From Rhizomicrobium sp. (GTDB lineage Bacteria; Pseudomonadota; Alphaproteobacteria; Micropepsales; Micropepsaceae), in contig JARLIR010000021.1 of assembly GCA_031291635.1 (NCBI GenBank), forward strand, positions 1 through 47,228: a stretch of 47,228 nt of DNA, in the 5' to 3' direction. Made by a program: the position numbers and the translations under genes. The first letter of the stretch is position 1, and the number at the start of each line of letters is the position of its first letter. Below, piece by piece: positions 8,568 through 17,321 of the stretch. The notes below the pieces were generated by a model. The model was not told the DNA's origin, did no database searches, and was given only the letters and a program-made list of their open reading frames with translations.

Positions 8568-9712
8568 TGATTACAGCTTTTCGCCACGGCCGTATCGTAA
8601 CTGCGCAAGGCCTTGTGCACGGGCAAAACGTATTGTGCGCGGACGGTCGCATTCTTGGACTTGTGAGCGATGACGCCGTGCCAAGCGCGGCGCTGAACGT
8701 CGATCTCGACGGCGGCGTTCTCATGCCCGGCTATCTTGATGTGCAGGTTAACGGCGGCGGAGGTGTTCTGTTCAACGACGAGCCTACCGTCGAAGGCCTT
8801 CGCGCTATCGCACGCGCCCACGCCGCTTTCGGTACCATGGGGTTGATGCCGACCATCATTTCCACCGATATTGCCAGCATCGCCAAAGCCATTGCGGCAG
8901 TTGACGAGGCCATCGTCCAAAAGGTGCCTGGTATTCTGGGCATCCATATCGAAGGACCCTATCTCAGCCCCAAGAGGCGCGGCATCCATAATGCCAAGGC
9001 GTTTACGCCGCTGGATGACGACGCCTTAAGCGTGCTGTGTTCCTTGAAGCACGGAAAGACCATGGTCACGCTGGCGCCTGATGCGGTCCCGCTGGCGGCT
9101 GTCGCAGTTTTGGTAGCAGCAGGCGTCATCGTCTGCATCGGCCATTCCGATGCCAGCTATGAGCAGACGAGAGCCGTTCTGCACGCGGGGGCGCGAGGCT
9201 TCACACATCTCTTCAATGCTATGTCACCCCTGCTGACGCGCGCGCCCGGCGTGGTTGGAGCCGCGCTCGACGATTGCGACAGCTGGTGCGGTATCATCAG
9301 CGACGGCCACCATGTCCATCCGGCCGCCTTGCGCGTGGCCTATGCTTGCCGCGGCACGGAAAAGTTGATGCTGGTGACTGATGCTATGCCGCCGGTCGGC
9401 AGCACGCAGAAAAGTTTTGTCCTGCAAGGCCGTACGATACGCGTCGAAAACGGACTCTGCCTGGGCTCGGATGGGACGCTGGCCGGTAGCGCCACCGATA
9501 TGGCCACGGTGGTCCGTAAGGGCATGGAATTCCTGAAGGTCCGTGATTTTACCCTTGCCGCCAAACTATCGAGTAGCAATGCTGCTGCCTTTCTTGGGCT
9601 TGGCGAGGAGGTTGGCGTTATCGCGGCAGGCGCACGCGCCGATTTCGTGCTGGTGGACGATACCTTCAACCTGCAGCGCAGCTTTATCGGCGGCATCGTG
9701 CTAGACGCATAA
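8567..9712 (+). CDS. nagA: N-acetylglucosamine-6-phosphate deacetylase
   Basis: The protein has 381 residues, normal for NagA of the amidohydrolase superfamily. Visible motifs are HIEGPYLS with metal ligand Glu129, GHSDASY with His193, THLFNAM with His214, and the catalytic Asp272 in TDAMPPVG. It removes acetate from GlcNAc-6-P to give GlcN-6-P, the substrate of the upstream deaminase, in the cytoplasm. The ATG overlaps the upstream stop by one base (TGATG), consistent with translational coupling. It is convergent with the GH55-like gene 31 bp downstream; no clear terminator separates them. Confidence 0.95.
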   Translation: MITAFRHGRIVTAQGLVHGQNVLCADGRILGLVSDDAVPSAALNVDLDGGVLMPGYLDVQVNGGGGVLFNDEPTVEGLRAIARAHAAFGTMGLMPTIISTDIASIAKAIAAVDEAIVQKVPGILGIHIEGPYLSPKRRGIHNAKAFTPLDDDALSVLCSLKHGKTMVTLAPDAVPLAAVAVLVAAGVIVCIGHSDASYEQTRAVLHAGARGFTHLFNAMSPLLTRAPGVVGAALDDCDSWCGIISDGHHVHPAALRVAYACRGTEKLMLVTDAMPPVGSTQKSFVLQGRTIRVENGLCLGSDGTLAGSATDMATVVRKGMEFLKVRDFTLAAKLSSSNAAAFLGLGEEVGVIAAGARADFVLVDDTFNLQRSFIGGIVLDA

Positions 9713-9743
9713 CAGCTCTGCGCCGTCAACGGGTCATGCCGCT

Positions 9744-12700
9744 CTATGTAAGATTCACGGCATAAAGCGCGTGATGTGTGAGGATGAAGAGCGTCTGATG
9801 GTTCGCACCGCCAATGACGAGCTGTAAAGGCCGCTCCGGCACGTCAATCTGGCCCACCTCTTCGCCTTTGGCGCTGTAAACGAAGATTTGCCCATTGGCC
9901 ACGTAGACCCGGCCGGCGCTGTCAGCCACCACACTCTCGCCGCCACGTTCGGCAAAAGGCTTGAGATCGCTGAGGCCGCCACCTAGCTCCATTTTGGCGG
10001 TGTAAGTCCGCGCCTCAGACTCGTTGCTGATATAGGCGCGCGTGCCGACAACAGCCTTGATGAAGCCGTAACTGTCCAGGGCATGCGAAAAGCGCCAGCC
10101 GCGGTTGTCGGGCGGGCCTTGATGCACCACGTGATAGGCCGGTAGGACTAGACTACCATCCGGCGAGACATATTCTTGACGCGGAGCGGTGGCGGCATCA
10201 GCGGTAAAGAGTTCTGCCAATGTTTTGAAGTGGTCATGCGCTGGATCGTATTGATCCCTGAACTCGCCGTTGACCCACCAATTGACCGGCACGGCGACTT
10301 CCACCGGCGGATGCGCCGCTGTGGGCGTTTGACTAATCGGTGTGATCGCGCCATCGGGGTTGAGGCTGAAGACAGCGCCATCGAAACCAGCGGAAGAAAG
10401 GACCAGCAGATTGTCCGAGTGATCTACAGCCAGATTGACGGCATCGAGCGGGTGGTCGTTTACAACGCGAAGACCTGGCTCCGGCGCCCAACTGTAAATG
10501 CGCTGGAAGATACGATCAACAAAATACAGCGTGCCACGGGAATCGACGGCCCCACCGCCGAGAGCGAAGAAACCGTCAGCGAGTTTGGCGACAACCGGGG
10601 TGGTGGGCGCCGCGGCTATCATAGGGTTGGACGAAATATCCAGGGAGGCGAATTCGCGCTCACGGACCTGTAACCCACGGCCGACATCAACAATCGCGTT
10701 TTCATAGGGGAATTTGTTGGCCCGCAGATAGGTGATGCAGTCCTCACCCTCACAACTCGTGTAACCGCTTTCGCCATTCACATGCACATTGTGGAAATGA
10801 ATCGCGCTGGACTTGCTGACCTCAACCGCTGAGCGCGCCGGAACCAAGGTGCGGGTGACGCGATAGGCGTGGTAATTGGCGATCAGAATGTCATGGGAAT
10901 CGCGGATCTCGAGTGACACAGCGTTGCCACTCTCGCGGTATTCTTCTTCGGTCTGCGGCGCCAGAAACTCCCAATTGGCCACCCGGTCCAGTACAATTTC
11001 GTGCCGGACATGATGCTCGACCGACATTTCGTAGGCATGCCCGGGTGTGGTTGTGTCGGAAATATAGAAACCCGCGCCCGCAAAGGTGTTGGGGCTCCAG
11101 CAGCCGATGAAAGTGCCACCGCCCCCTTTTGTCACCCAAAGGCTGGGATATTGTCCGTCCCACCGCGGCGATGGCTTGGTGTTGAAAAACTCTGACGGAG
11201 ATGGAGTCGCGGTTTGAGCAGCCCCGAAGGGCGTGGACGTGGCGGCGCCCGGAAAATCCTTGCCGAGCGCGAGTTGGAACTTGATATCTTCAACCAAAGA
11301 ATCGGCGCCCGCCAGCCACAACAGAGCGGTGGCGCGCGGATTGATGTCGCCGGTGTAGAGGCCGACGCCGGAGATGATGGCGTCTCCGCCGGCCGCCGAT
11401 TCGATCAAAGGCTTCGGCGTTGCCACGCCCTGATAGCCCGGAACCTGATCCGGCAAAAAGATCTCTGTCTGGGTCGGATGCAGCGCAATCAGCACCGTAT
11501 GGGGCTTCAAATGCAGCGTGTCAGTAACCTTGTAGAAGCCGGACGGCAGATAGACGACGCGGTGGTTGTCAATAGCCCGCTGCAGCGCCACGGTATCGTC
11601 GGCCTTGCCGTCGCCCACAACGCCAAGATCATGTACATTGGACCATTCCGATACCGCCGGTAAAGCGCGGATTGCTGGCGCGCGTTCAAGCGGAAGGACA
11701 TCCAGCGCCGCCACCTCCGCGGTCGTGGAGATCCTGCCCATCTGCCCCACACCGGGCAATGCCAGACCGTGGCTGAAGGCCGCCACACGGTAGAACCGCC
11801 CCTTGCCGTCAACGGTTTTTCCGCTATCGCGGAAGCGGGCAAAAACCGGCGTGTCAGCGGCCAGCGCGTTCTCGAAACCGATCTGGGTATAAACGTTAGT
11901 TTCGTTGGAGATGATGATCGCAGCCTTTTTGACCTGCTCGAAACGAACGTCTTTGCCCCAAAGCTGGTCGTCATAGCCGCGGTCGATATCGATCCCGACA
12001 GGCACATTGCGGATTACTACATTGACCAGAGTGAGGCCGACTTCGTGTTCACGAATGGCGGCGGCGCGCTGCCCATCGAAACTGGAATCAACCACCATAA
12101 ATTGCCAAGCGGGCGAGGTTTTCTCGGTCACGATGCCATAACGGCCACCGTGAAAATGGACGTCCCGGATCAGGTTGCCGGCTTGGTAGATGCCCGCAAA
12201 TCCTGAACCCAGGCGCAAATCCATGTGGCTGAGAAAGGCGTGCTGGGCTACCCGAAAACGGATGGCGGCAGCTGCCGGATTACCCGAGCCGATTTCAACA
12301 TCGACATTGCTGATCGCGGAATAAAAGGTGCTCGAATTGGCGTCCGCGATTTTGGGGTCAAAAGGCACCACTGTCGGCGGCGGAAAAGGCACATGCGGAA
12401 TGACGCCGCGCTTGGCGCCGGTGAAAACCATCATATTGGCGACGCCGCGCTGGAAGCCGGGCGTGTGATTGGCCAGCACCAGTGTTGGGTGGTTCGGCCC
12501 GGTGCCGTAGAGACGGACACCGGGCCACACCAGGATCGTGCGGCTTATGCGGTAACGGCCGGAAGGGAGGAAAACAATCCCGCCGCTACTTTCACCTGCC
12601 CGATCGATGGCGGTTTGAAGCGCCGCCGTATCGTCCGCGATGCCATCACCTCGCCCCACCACGGTGATGGCACGTGGATCAGAAGGTGCCGTGGCAAAGA

Positions 12701-12782
12701 CCGAGGTCGTCGCCAAAGCTGGTCCGGCCAGCACGGTTAGGGCAGCGGCGAACCCAAAAAAGCAAGCGCGTGAAATGTTCAT
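9744..12782 (-). CDS. Secreted tandem beta-helix glycoside hydrolase (GH55-like) fused to an SGL/NHL-like propeller
   Basis: The 1012-residue product starts at ATG 12782, which gives the signal peptide MNISRACFFGFAAALTVLAG; longer forms have no such signal. Two pectate-lyase-3-type right-handed beta-helix domains begin with near-identical openings, GRGDGIADDTAALQTAI (about 48) and GDGKADDTVALQRAI (about 385). That tandem layout is typical of GH55 exo-beta-1,3-glucanases. WEFLAPQTEEEY near 605 may lie in the active cleft. From about 730 to the end the sequence turns into propeller-like repeats (AVDSRGTLYFVD, VVADSAGRVYVAN, LVIGGANHQTLFI) resembling SMP-30/gluconolactonase proteins. It follows TonB receptor 2 by 16 bp, so the two are co-transcribed. 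Beta-1,3-glucan is the likely substrate, but the family call rests on architecture only. Confidence 0.7.
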   Translation of the reverse strand: MNISRACFFGFAAALTVLAGPALATTSVFATAPSDPRAITVVGRGDGIADDTAALQTAIDRAGESSGGIVFLPSGRYRISRTILVWPGVRLYGTGPNHPTLVLANHTPGFQRGVANMMVFTGAKRGVIPHVPFPPPTVVPFDPKIADANSSTFYSAISNVDVEIGSGNPAAAAIRFRVAQHAFLSHMDLRLGSGFAGIYQAGNLIRDVHFHGGRYGIVTEKTSPAWQFMVVDSSFDGQRAAAIREHEVGLTLVNVVIRNVPVGIDIDRGYDDQLWGKDVRFEQVKKAAIIISNETNVYTQIGFENALAADTPVFARFRDSGKTVDGKGRFYRVAAFSHGLALPGVGQMGRISTTAEVAALDVLPLERAPAIRALPAVSEWSNVHDLGVVGDGKADDTVALQRAIDNHRVVYLPSGFYKVTDTLHLKPHTVLIALHPTQTEIFLPDQVPGYQGVATPKPLIESAAGGDAIISGVGLYTGDINPRATALLWLAGADSLVEDIKFQLALGKDFPGAATSTPFGAAQTATPSPSEFFNTKPSPRWDGQYPSLWVTKGGGGTFIGCWSPNTFAGAGFYISDTTTPGHAYEMSVEHHVRHEIVLDRVANWEFLAPQTEEEYRESGNAVSLEIRDSHDILIANYHAYRVTRTLVPARSAVEVSKSSAIHFHNVHVNGESGYTSCEGEDCITYLRANKFPYENAIVDVGRGLQVREREFASLDISSNPMIAAAPTTPVVAKLADGFFALGGGAVDSRGTLYFVDRIFQRIYSWAPEPGLRVVNDHPLDAVNLAVDHSDNLLVLSSAGFDGAVFSLNPDGAITPISQTPTAAHPPVEVAVPVNWWVNGEFRDQYDPAHDHFKTLAELFTADAATAPRQEYVSPDGSLVLPAYHVVHQGPPDNRGWRFSHALDSYGFIKAVVGTRAYISNESEARTYTAKMELGGGLSDLKPFAERGGESVVADSAGRVYVANGQIFVYSAKGEEVGQIDVPERPLQLVIGGANHQTLFILTHHALYAVNLT

Positions 12783-12798
12783 TTCTTGAAAACTCAAA

Positions 12799-15774
12799 TC
12801 ACAAACTGAAGCGTACACCCACCCGGTAGATCCTCCCCTGCACATCATAGAGAGCTGGATTAAGATCAAGTCCGGTATTAGTTTGCGGCATCGCCACCGG
12901 GTCTTTGTCAAACAGGTTGTCGATCTTGAAGTAGGCCTTCACAGCATCTGTGATGTTGTAGGTTCCGCCGACGTCGACATAAAGCACGCCTGGCATTGAA
13001 TTGTTGTCAAGGGTCGGGTTATTGCCTGTGGAAACGGGGCATCCCGTCGAACAGACGACATATTTGCGATCGATGACACCATCGCTGAACCAACGCTCGG
13101 TCAACGTGATACCCATCTCGTCCGTATCCCAGCTTTGGACGAAGAGCGCTTTCCAATGCGGCGTGGCGCCGGCGTTGGTGCCGGCCGTCTGCGAGTTGGC
13201 AGCATTGGGTATGCCAGGATTGGTGAGGAACGTGCCGACATTGGTCGCCAAACCGTGCACCGCGAAATGTCCGGGAACACCCCAATCCTCAAGGCCGAAT
13301 TGGTAACTCGCTTCGAGGTCAAAGCCTTCGGTAAAGATCGATGCCAGATTGAATTGTTGGACATTGACATAGGGTGTGACGCCACCCGGCGGGCTGAAGT
13401 TGAAGGCACCGCAAGTTTGCCCAATACCGGATTTGCAGAAGGTCACGATCTGGTCAGCCGTGAGGCTGGAGATGCCATTGGTTAGTTTGATCCGATAATA
13501 ATCGAGCGAAGCGCTGAAGCCAGGCGCCCAATCAGGCTGCGAGAGCACGATGCCCACTTCGATGTTACGCGCGACTTCCGGTTTGAGTGCGGTATTGCCG
13601 ACAACGTTTTGCAGGACCGTGAGAGTTGTGGGCGGCGTGGTGAAGGGATTGGTGAAACTCGGTAGCGTCGTTGTGACGGGCGCCGCGAACAATTCCGACA
13701 GGTTCGGCGCGCGCACATCGCTTGACGTCACAGCCCGTAAACGGACCCCTTCTAACGGGGTTTCCCAGGTGCCACCAATCTTCCAGGTATAGACCGTACC
13801 GGAAGTGCTGTAATCCGTGATGCGGCCGGCCACGTTCAAGTTGGCTTTGCCGAAGGAGGCGGAATCGAGGAACGGAATGTTGGTCTCGACGAAGCCTTCC
13901 TTAACGTCGTACTTCCCGTTACCATCGTGATAATTGCCAGCAAACCAATTGTTGCCCGCCGTGCTGATGACTGGATCGGCGGGATAGGTTGCGTTGTAGA
14001 CATTGGTGCTGCTGATACCGCTGCCGTAGGGATCGGCGTTGACGCGGTAGAATTCCCTGCGGTATTCGCCGCCGAATGCCACCGACACCGGTCCCGCCCA
14101 AAGCGAGAAGGGCTCGCCGTTGATGGCAATACTGGCCGCGTCTTGGGTCTGATAAGTATGCTGGAACGGACCGGGCGACGGCTCCAAATAGGCCAAGGCT
14201 GATGCGCTGGGCGCGGCGCCGCCGATAATATTGAGCGGCTGGCAACCATTGGCGCGCGCGGTGGCATCACCGCAGACTATCTGGCCATTGAGCACGACGG
14301 CGTTGATTGCGTTATTGTAGCGCGGCGAGACCAGAATATTGCGAACGCGGATGTCGCTAATTTCCTCACCGCGTTCATAATAGGCGTCGTAACGCCAGGT
14401 CGTGCCGCCCAGATTCAGCTTGCCGTCCGCGCCCAGCACGACGCGCAGCTGCCGCCGCGAAGTATTGACGTGGATGTTCGGCAGCATGGCATCGTCGGTG
14501 CCGATCTTAAAGCTGGTGATGCTGTTGGTGGCGCATGCCGTCATGATCACAGCCGGTACGTAGGGATTCGAGCACTGGACGGTGATGCCGGATTTTTGGG
14601 CGCCAGGATTGGGCTGATTGTTCGAGGTCACCCGCGCCCAGTTGACAGTGGCATAGATTTCGTTGTCGGAATTGAGGTCGAAGCCAACCCGGCTATAACC
14701 ATCCAGACGTTTAATACCCGACTGCAGGGTCGCGCCGATGCCGACACTACCCGTGCGATCGCCGCCCAAGCAGAATCCGACATAACAACCGGTGACGTTA
14801 CCGGCCGAATCCTTCGCTGGAACACCGTTGGATCCATAGACAAACGTGGACGGAACGCCGTTGATGTCGAAGGCTGTGCCCTGCAAGGGCCCCGCGGAGA
14901 TTAGCCCGTATTTAGAATAAGCATAAGCCTGGGCATGCTGGCGATTGAGGTATTGCGGCGATCCATTGTTGGTGATGCCGGTGTTGACCAGAGTCGCGGC
15001 GTGAAACCAGTTTCGGCCATTCGCGGCGGCCTCGCCAAATGCGCCAGGAGGGATGCCATCCTGATGGTCGTATTCGCCTGAGACCTCTACGTGCAGCCGA
15101 TCGCTGAAGAAGGATTCACCAGCGGCGGCTTGCAGCAAATACTGCGCATCGTCGCCATAAGTGGTGATGCCACCCTGGACATTGCCTTTAAAGCCCGTGA
15201 AATGCTTGTCAGTGATGAAGTTGACGACACCACCGATGGCATCAGAGCCATAGCTCGCCGAGGCTCCGCCAGTCACGACGTCCACACGCTGGACAAAAAG
15301 TTGGGGAAACAGGCTGATGTCGGGAAAGCCTTTGACGTTGGCGCCTACTACACGCTGGCCATCGAGTAGGGTCAAAGTGCGGGTGGTTCCCAGACCACGC
15401 AGTGAGAAGGAGCTGAGGCCCTGCTCGCCACTGGAGGTACTGAAGGTGTTCACGGTAGTGCCCGATGACCCTTGTAGTGATGGCAGCTGCTGCAACGTCA
15501 CGAAAATATTGGGCTCAGCGCTTTTCTCAATTTGCTCTATTCCCACCATGGTAGTGGGCGTGGGCGCCGCAAAGCCAGTGGCCTGAATGTGCGAGCCTGT
15601 GACGACGACCGATTCGAGCGTATCTGTTTGTCCGCTCGTGCCCGTTTGCGCCGCAGCCGAAACAGCAAATGACATGGCTGAGATAGCCACCAAGCTCGTG
15701 GATGCCATGACGGCTTTCAACACAGCTAGGCGCCGCGGCGCAACGGTTGACACTGCATCGTCGCTCTGTCGCAT
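12799..15774 (-). CDS. TonB-dependent receptor 2, probably beta-glucan oligosaccharide uptake
   Basis: The 991-residue outer-membrane receptor begins at ATG 15774, preceded by GGGAGAGAAG. The long signal sequence ends near AVSAAAQ. A LESVVVTGSHI TonB-box region is followed by a plug with SLRGLGTTRTLTLLDGQRVV and VTGGASASYGSDAIGGVVNFI, then a barrel ending in YRVGVRFSL. This plug type is common in proteobacterial carbohydrate and peptide receptors and differs from receptors 1 and 3, which share a METIVVTG/FPDKSVADA plug. It heads an operon with the GH55-like secreted enzyme, so the cargo is probably the oligosaccharide that enzyme makes or trims. No dedicated regulator sits beside it. Confidence 0.93.
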   Translation of the reverse strand: MRQSDDAVSTVAPRRLAVLKAVMASTSLVAISAMSFAVSAAAQTGTSGQTDTLESVVVTGSHIQATGFAAPTPTTMVGIEQIEKSAEPNIFVTLQQLPSLQGSSGTTVNTFSTSSGEQGLSSFSLRGLGTTRTLTLLDGQRVVGANVKGFPDISLFPQLFVQRVDVVTGGASASYGSDAIGGVVNFITDKHFTGFKGNVQGGITTYGDDAQYLLQAAAGESFFSDRLHVEVSGEYDHQDGIPPGAFGEAAANGRNWFHAATLVNTGITNNGSPQYLNRQHAQAYAYSKYGLISAGPLQGTAFDINGVPSTFVYGSNGVPAKDSAGNVTGCYVGFCLGGDRTGSVGIGATLQSGIKRLDGYSRVGFDLNSDNEIYATVNWARVTSNNQPNPGAQKSGITVQCSNPYVPAVIMTACATNSITSFKIGTDDAMLPNIHVNTSRRQLRVVLGADGKLNLGGTTWRYDAYYERGEEISDIRVRNILVSPRYNNAINAVVLNGQIVCGDATARANGCQPLNIIGGAAPSASALAYLEPSPGPFQHTYQTQDAASIAINGEPFSLWAGPVSVAFGGEYRREFYRVNADPYGSGISSTNVYNATYPADPVISTAGNNWFAGNYHDGNGKYDVKEGFVETNIPFLDSASFGKANLNVAGRITDYSTSGTVYTWKIGGTWETPLEGVRLRAVTSSDVRAPNLSELFAAPVTTTLPSFTNPFTTPPTTLTVLQNVVGNTALKPEVARNIEVGIVLSQPDWAPGFSASLDYYRIKLTNGISSLTADQIVTFCKSGIGQTCGAFNFSPPGGVTPYVNVQQFNLASIFTEGFDLEASYQFGLEDWGVPGHFAVHGLATNVGTFLTNPGIPNAANSQTAGTNAGATPHWKALFVQSWDTDEMGITLTERWFSDGVIDRKYVVCSTGCPVSTGNNPTLDNNSMPGVLYVDVGGTYNITDAVKAYFKIDNLFDKDPVAMPQTNTGLDLNPALYDVQGRIYRVGVRFSL

Positions 15775-15816
15775 TGATCTTCTCTCCCCGACTATGTTTT
15801 ATCCGCTCCCGACTGC

Positions 15817-15863
15817 TTCGATAGCGGTCCCAATCTTTTCGTCGGGATAGTATTGCTATCGAA
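15817..15863. promoter_or_regulatory. 9-bp inverted repeat upstream of TonB receptor 2
   Basis: TTCGATAGC at 15817-15825 and its exact reverse complement GCTATCGAA at 15855-15863 flank 29 bp, 43 bp upstream of the receptor start. It could be a two-half-site operator or a stem in the 5' leader. No binding protein can be named. Confidence 0.4.
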
Positions 15864-15952
15864 CAGTTGCCTTCCGCCTTGCTCCCGAGATGCAGGAGAA
15901 TTCTGACTCTGGCGTCGGGTGATGATATCGGGAGTTTTCGCGCGCACATCCT

Positions 15953-15964
15953 CGACCATGGTCG
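15953..15964. promoter_or_regulatory. 12-bp perfect palindrome between TonB receptor 2 and gluconate kinase
   Basis: CGACCATGGTCG is a perfect palindrome in the divergent intergenic region, about 180 bp from the receptor start and 90 bp from the kinase start. It is a candidate regulator site, but a palindrome this short in GC-rich DNA can arise by chance. Confidence 0.25.
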
Positions 15965-16050
15965 TAGTTTTCAGCAGCGCCGGAAGCTTCGACAATTGAT
16001 TGTGGTCACACACCTTTGTGAGACCGGTAACAGTGTGGGAATACAGCGAC

Positions 16051-16593
16051 GTGCCTGATTATTTTCGTGACATAGCACCGCTGGCTTTCCTCATCATGGG
16101 TGTGAGCGGCAGCGGAAAATCGACTCTGGGCGTCGAACTGGCGCGCGCAATCGGTTGTGCTTTTTTGGATGGCGATACGTTTCACACGCCAACTGCTATT
16201 GCCAAGATGCGCTCTGGGCATCCATTGACCGACGAGGATCGCTGGCCTTGGCTCGATCGTCTGGGGGGCGCTGTCGATGCCGAAATAGCGGAGAAAGGCA
16301 TCGCGGTGGCGGCGTGCTCCGCCTTACGGAAGGCTTACCGCGATCGCTTGCGAAACGCGATCAAGGCGCCGATTTGTTTTGTTCTACTGGACGTCGAACA
16401 GCAAGAATTGTTGCGCCGGTTATCGAGCCGCTCCGGTCACTATATGCCGCCCAGTCTGTTGTCCAGCCAGCTCGATACCTTGGAGCGCCCGACGAGTGAT
16501 GAGTGCGTGATCACCTTGGACGCGCGCCAGACACCATCGCAGTTACGCGATCAGATCTTGACGCAGGTCATCAACAGCATGGCGTCGAAATAG
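16051..16593 (+). CDS. gntK: Gluconate kinase
   Basis: The protein has about 180 residues. The P-loop GVSGSGKST lies near the N-terminus and is followed by FLDGDTFHTP, the segment HPLTDEDRWPWL and the CSALRKAYRD block, all typical of the GntK/IdnK family. It phosphorylates D-gluconate to 6-phosphogluconate in the cytoplasm. The start is uncertain: GTG 16051 (GGGA 10 nt upstream) gives the usual length, and GTG 16033 or TTG 16000 would add 6 or 17 residues. It is convergent with the FadR-type regulator gene (7 bp between stops), with the GntP permease beyond. It forms a functional gluconate module although it lies on the other strand. Confidence 0.9.
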   Translation: MPDYFRDIAPLAFLIMGVSGSGKSTLGVELARAIGCAFLDGDTFHTPTAIAKMRSGHPLTDEDRWPWLDRLGGAVDAEIAEKGIAVAACSALRKAYRDRLRNAIKAPICFVLLDVEQQELLRRLSSRSGHYMPPSLLSSQLDTLERPTSDECVITLDARQTPSQLRDQILTQVINSMASK

Positions 16594-16600
16594 GCCGCCG

Positions 16601-17278
16601 TTACGGCATCAAGCGTTTACGGCCTTCCGCAAGATGCCAGCGCATCGCTAAGGCGGCACTGTCACCATCCTGCGCGCGAATAGCATCGACGATGGCTTCG
16701 TGCTCACGCATCATAGCGCCGATCACTTCAGGCGGGCGCATGCGTGAAATATCGACACCCGCGCGCATGATCTGCTCGACATCTTCGGTTAGGGCTTCGA
16801 AAGCCACCAAAAAAGCAGGGTTGGTTGTGGCCAAGACAATTTGGCGGTGAAGCTCCATATCTTCGGCATGGGCAGGCAGGCTGGAGAGAAGTGTTGCCCG
16901 CAATTTCTGCAAAGCATCGTCTATGCTCGCCATATCCGCGGCGGAGCGGCGCATTGCCGCCAAACGCGCGGCCTCCGCTTCCAGCACGAAACGGACTTCA
17001 TAAGTGCCGATCGTGGCTGACAGATTGTCGGTCTGTGTGTAGGCAATGAGGCGGTCGGACGGGCGGTTCTTGACATAAGACCCCGCCCCACGGCGCGCCT
17101 CTGTAATGCCGTCGGAAGCCAGCCGCACAAGCGCTTCACGGACAATCGTACGCGATATACCAAACATTTCCGCGAGACTCACCTCCGAGGGAAGGCGGTC
17201 ACCGACGCTGAGCTTTTGCCCGCTGATAAGCTCCACGATCCCAGAATATGCCTGATCGGCAAGCCGTCTGCCGCTCAT
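16601..17278 (-). CDS. FadR-subfamily GntR regulator of gluconate genes
   Basis: This 225-residue regulator has an N-terminal winged helix (LPSEVSLAEMFGISRTIVREALVRL) and a C-terminal all-helical FCD domain. The expected metal/ligand histidines are seen in MELHRQIV, EHEAIVDAI and MRWHLAEG. It starts at ATG 17278 with GAGGA 6 nt upstream. It lies 43 bp downstream of the GntP permease gene on the same strand, so the two are likely co-transcribed, and the regulator probably controls the permease and gntK in response to gluconate or a related sugar acid. The effector is inferred from neighbours. Confidence 0.85.
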   Translation of the reverse strand: MSGRRLADQAYSGIVELISGQKLSVGDRLPSEVSLAEMFGISRTIVREALVRLASDGITEARRGAGSYVKNRPSDRLIAYTQTDNLSATIGTYEVRFVLEAEAARLAAMRRSAADMASIDDALQKLRATLLSSLPAHAEDMELHRQIVLATTNPAFLVAFEALTEDVEQIMRAGVDISRMRPPEVIGAMMREHEAIVDAIRAQDGDSAALAMRWHLAEGRKRLMP

Positions 17279-17321
17279 GGATTGTCCTCAATCTTCTTCA
17301 GGGGTGACGACATCGCAGCTC

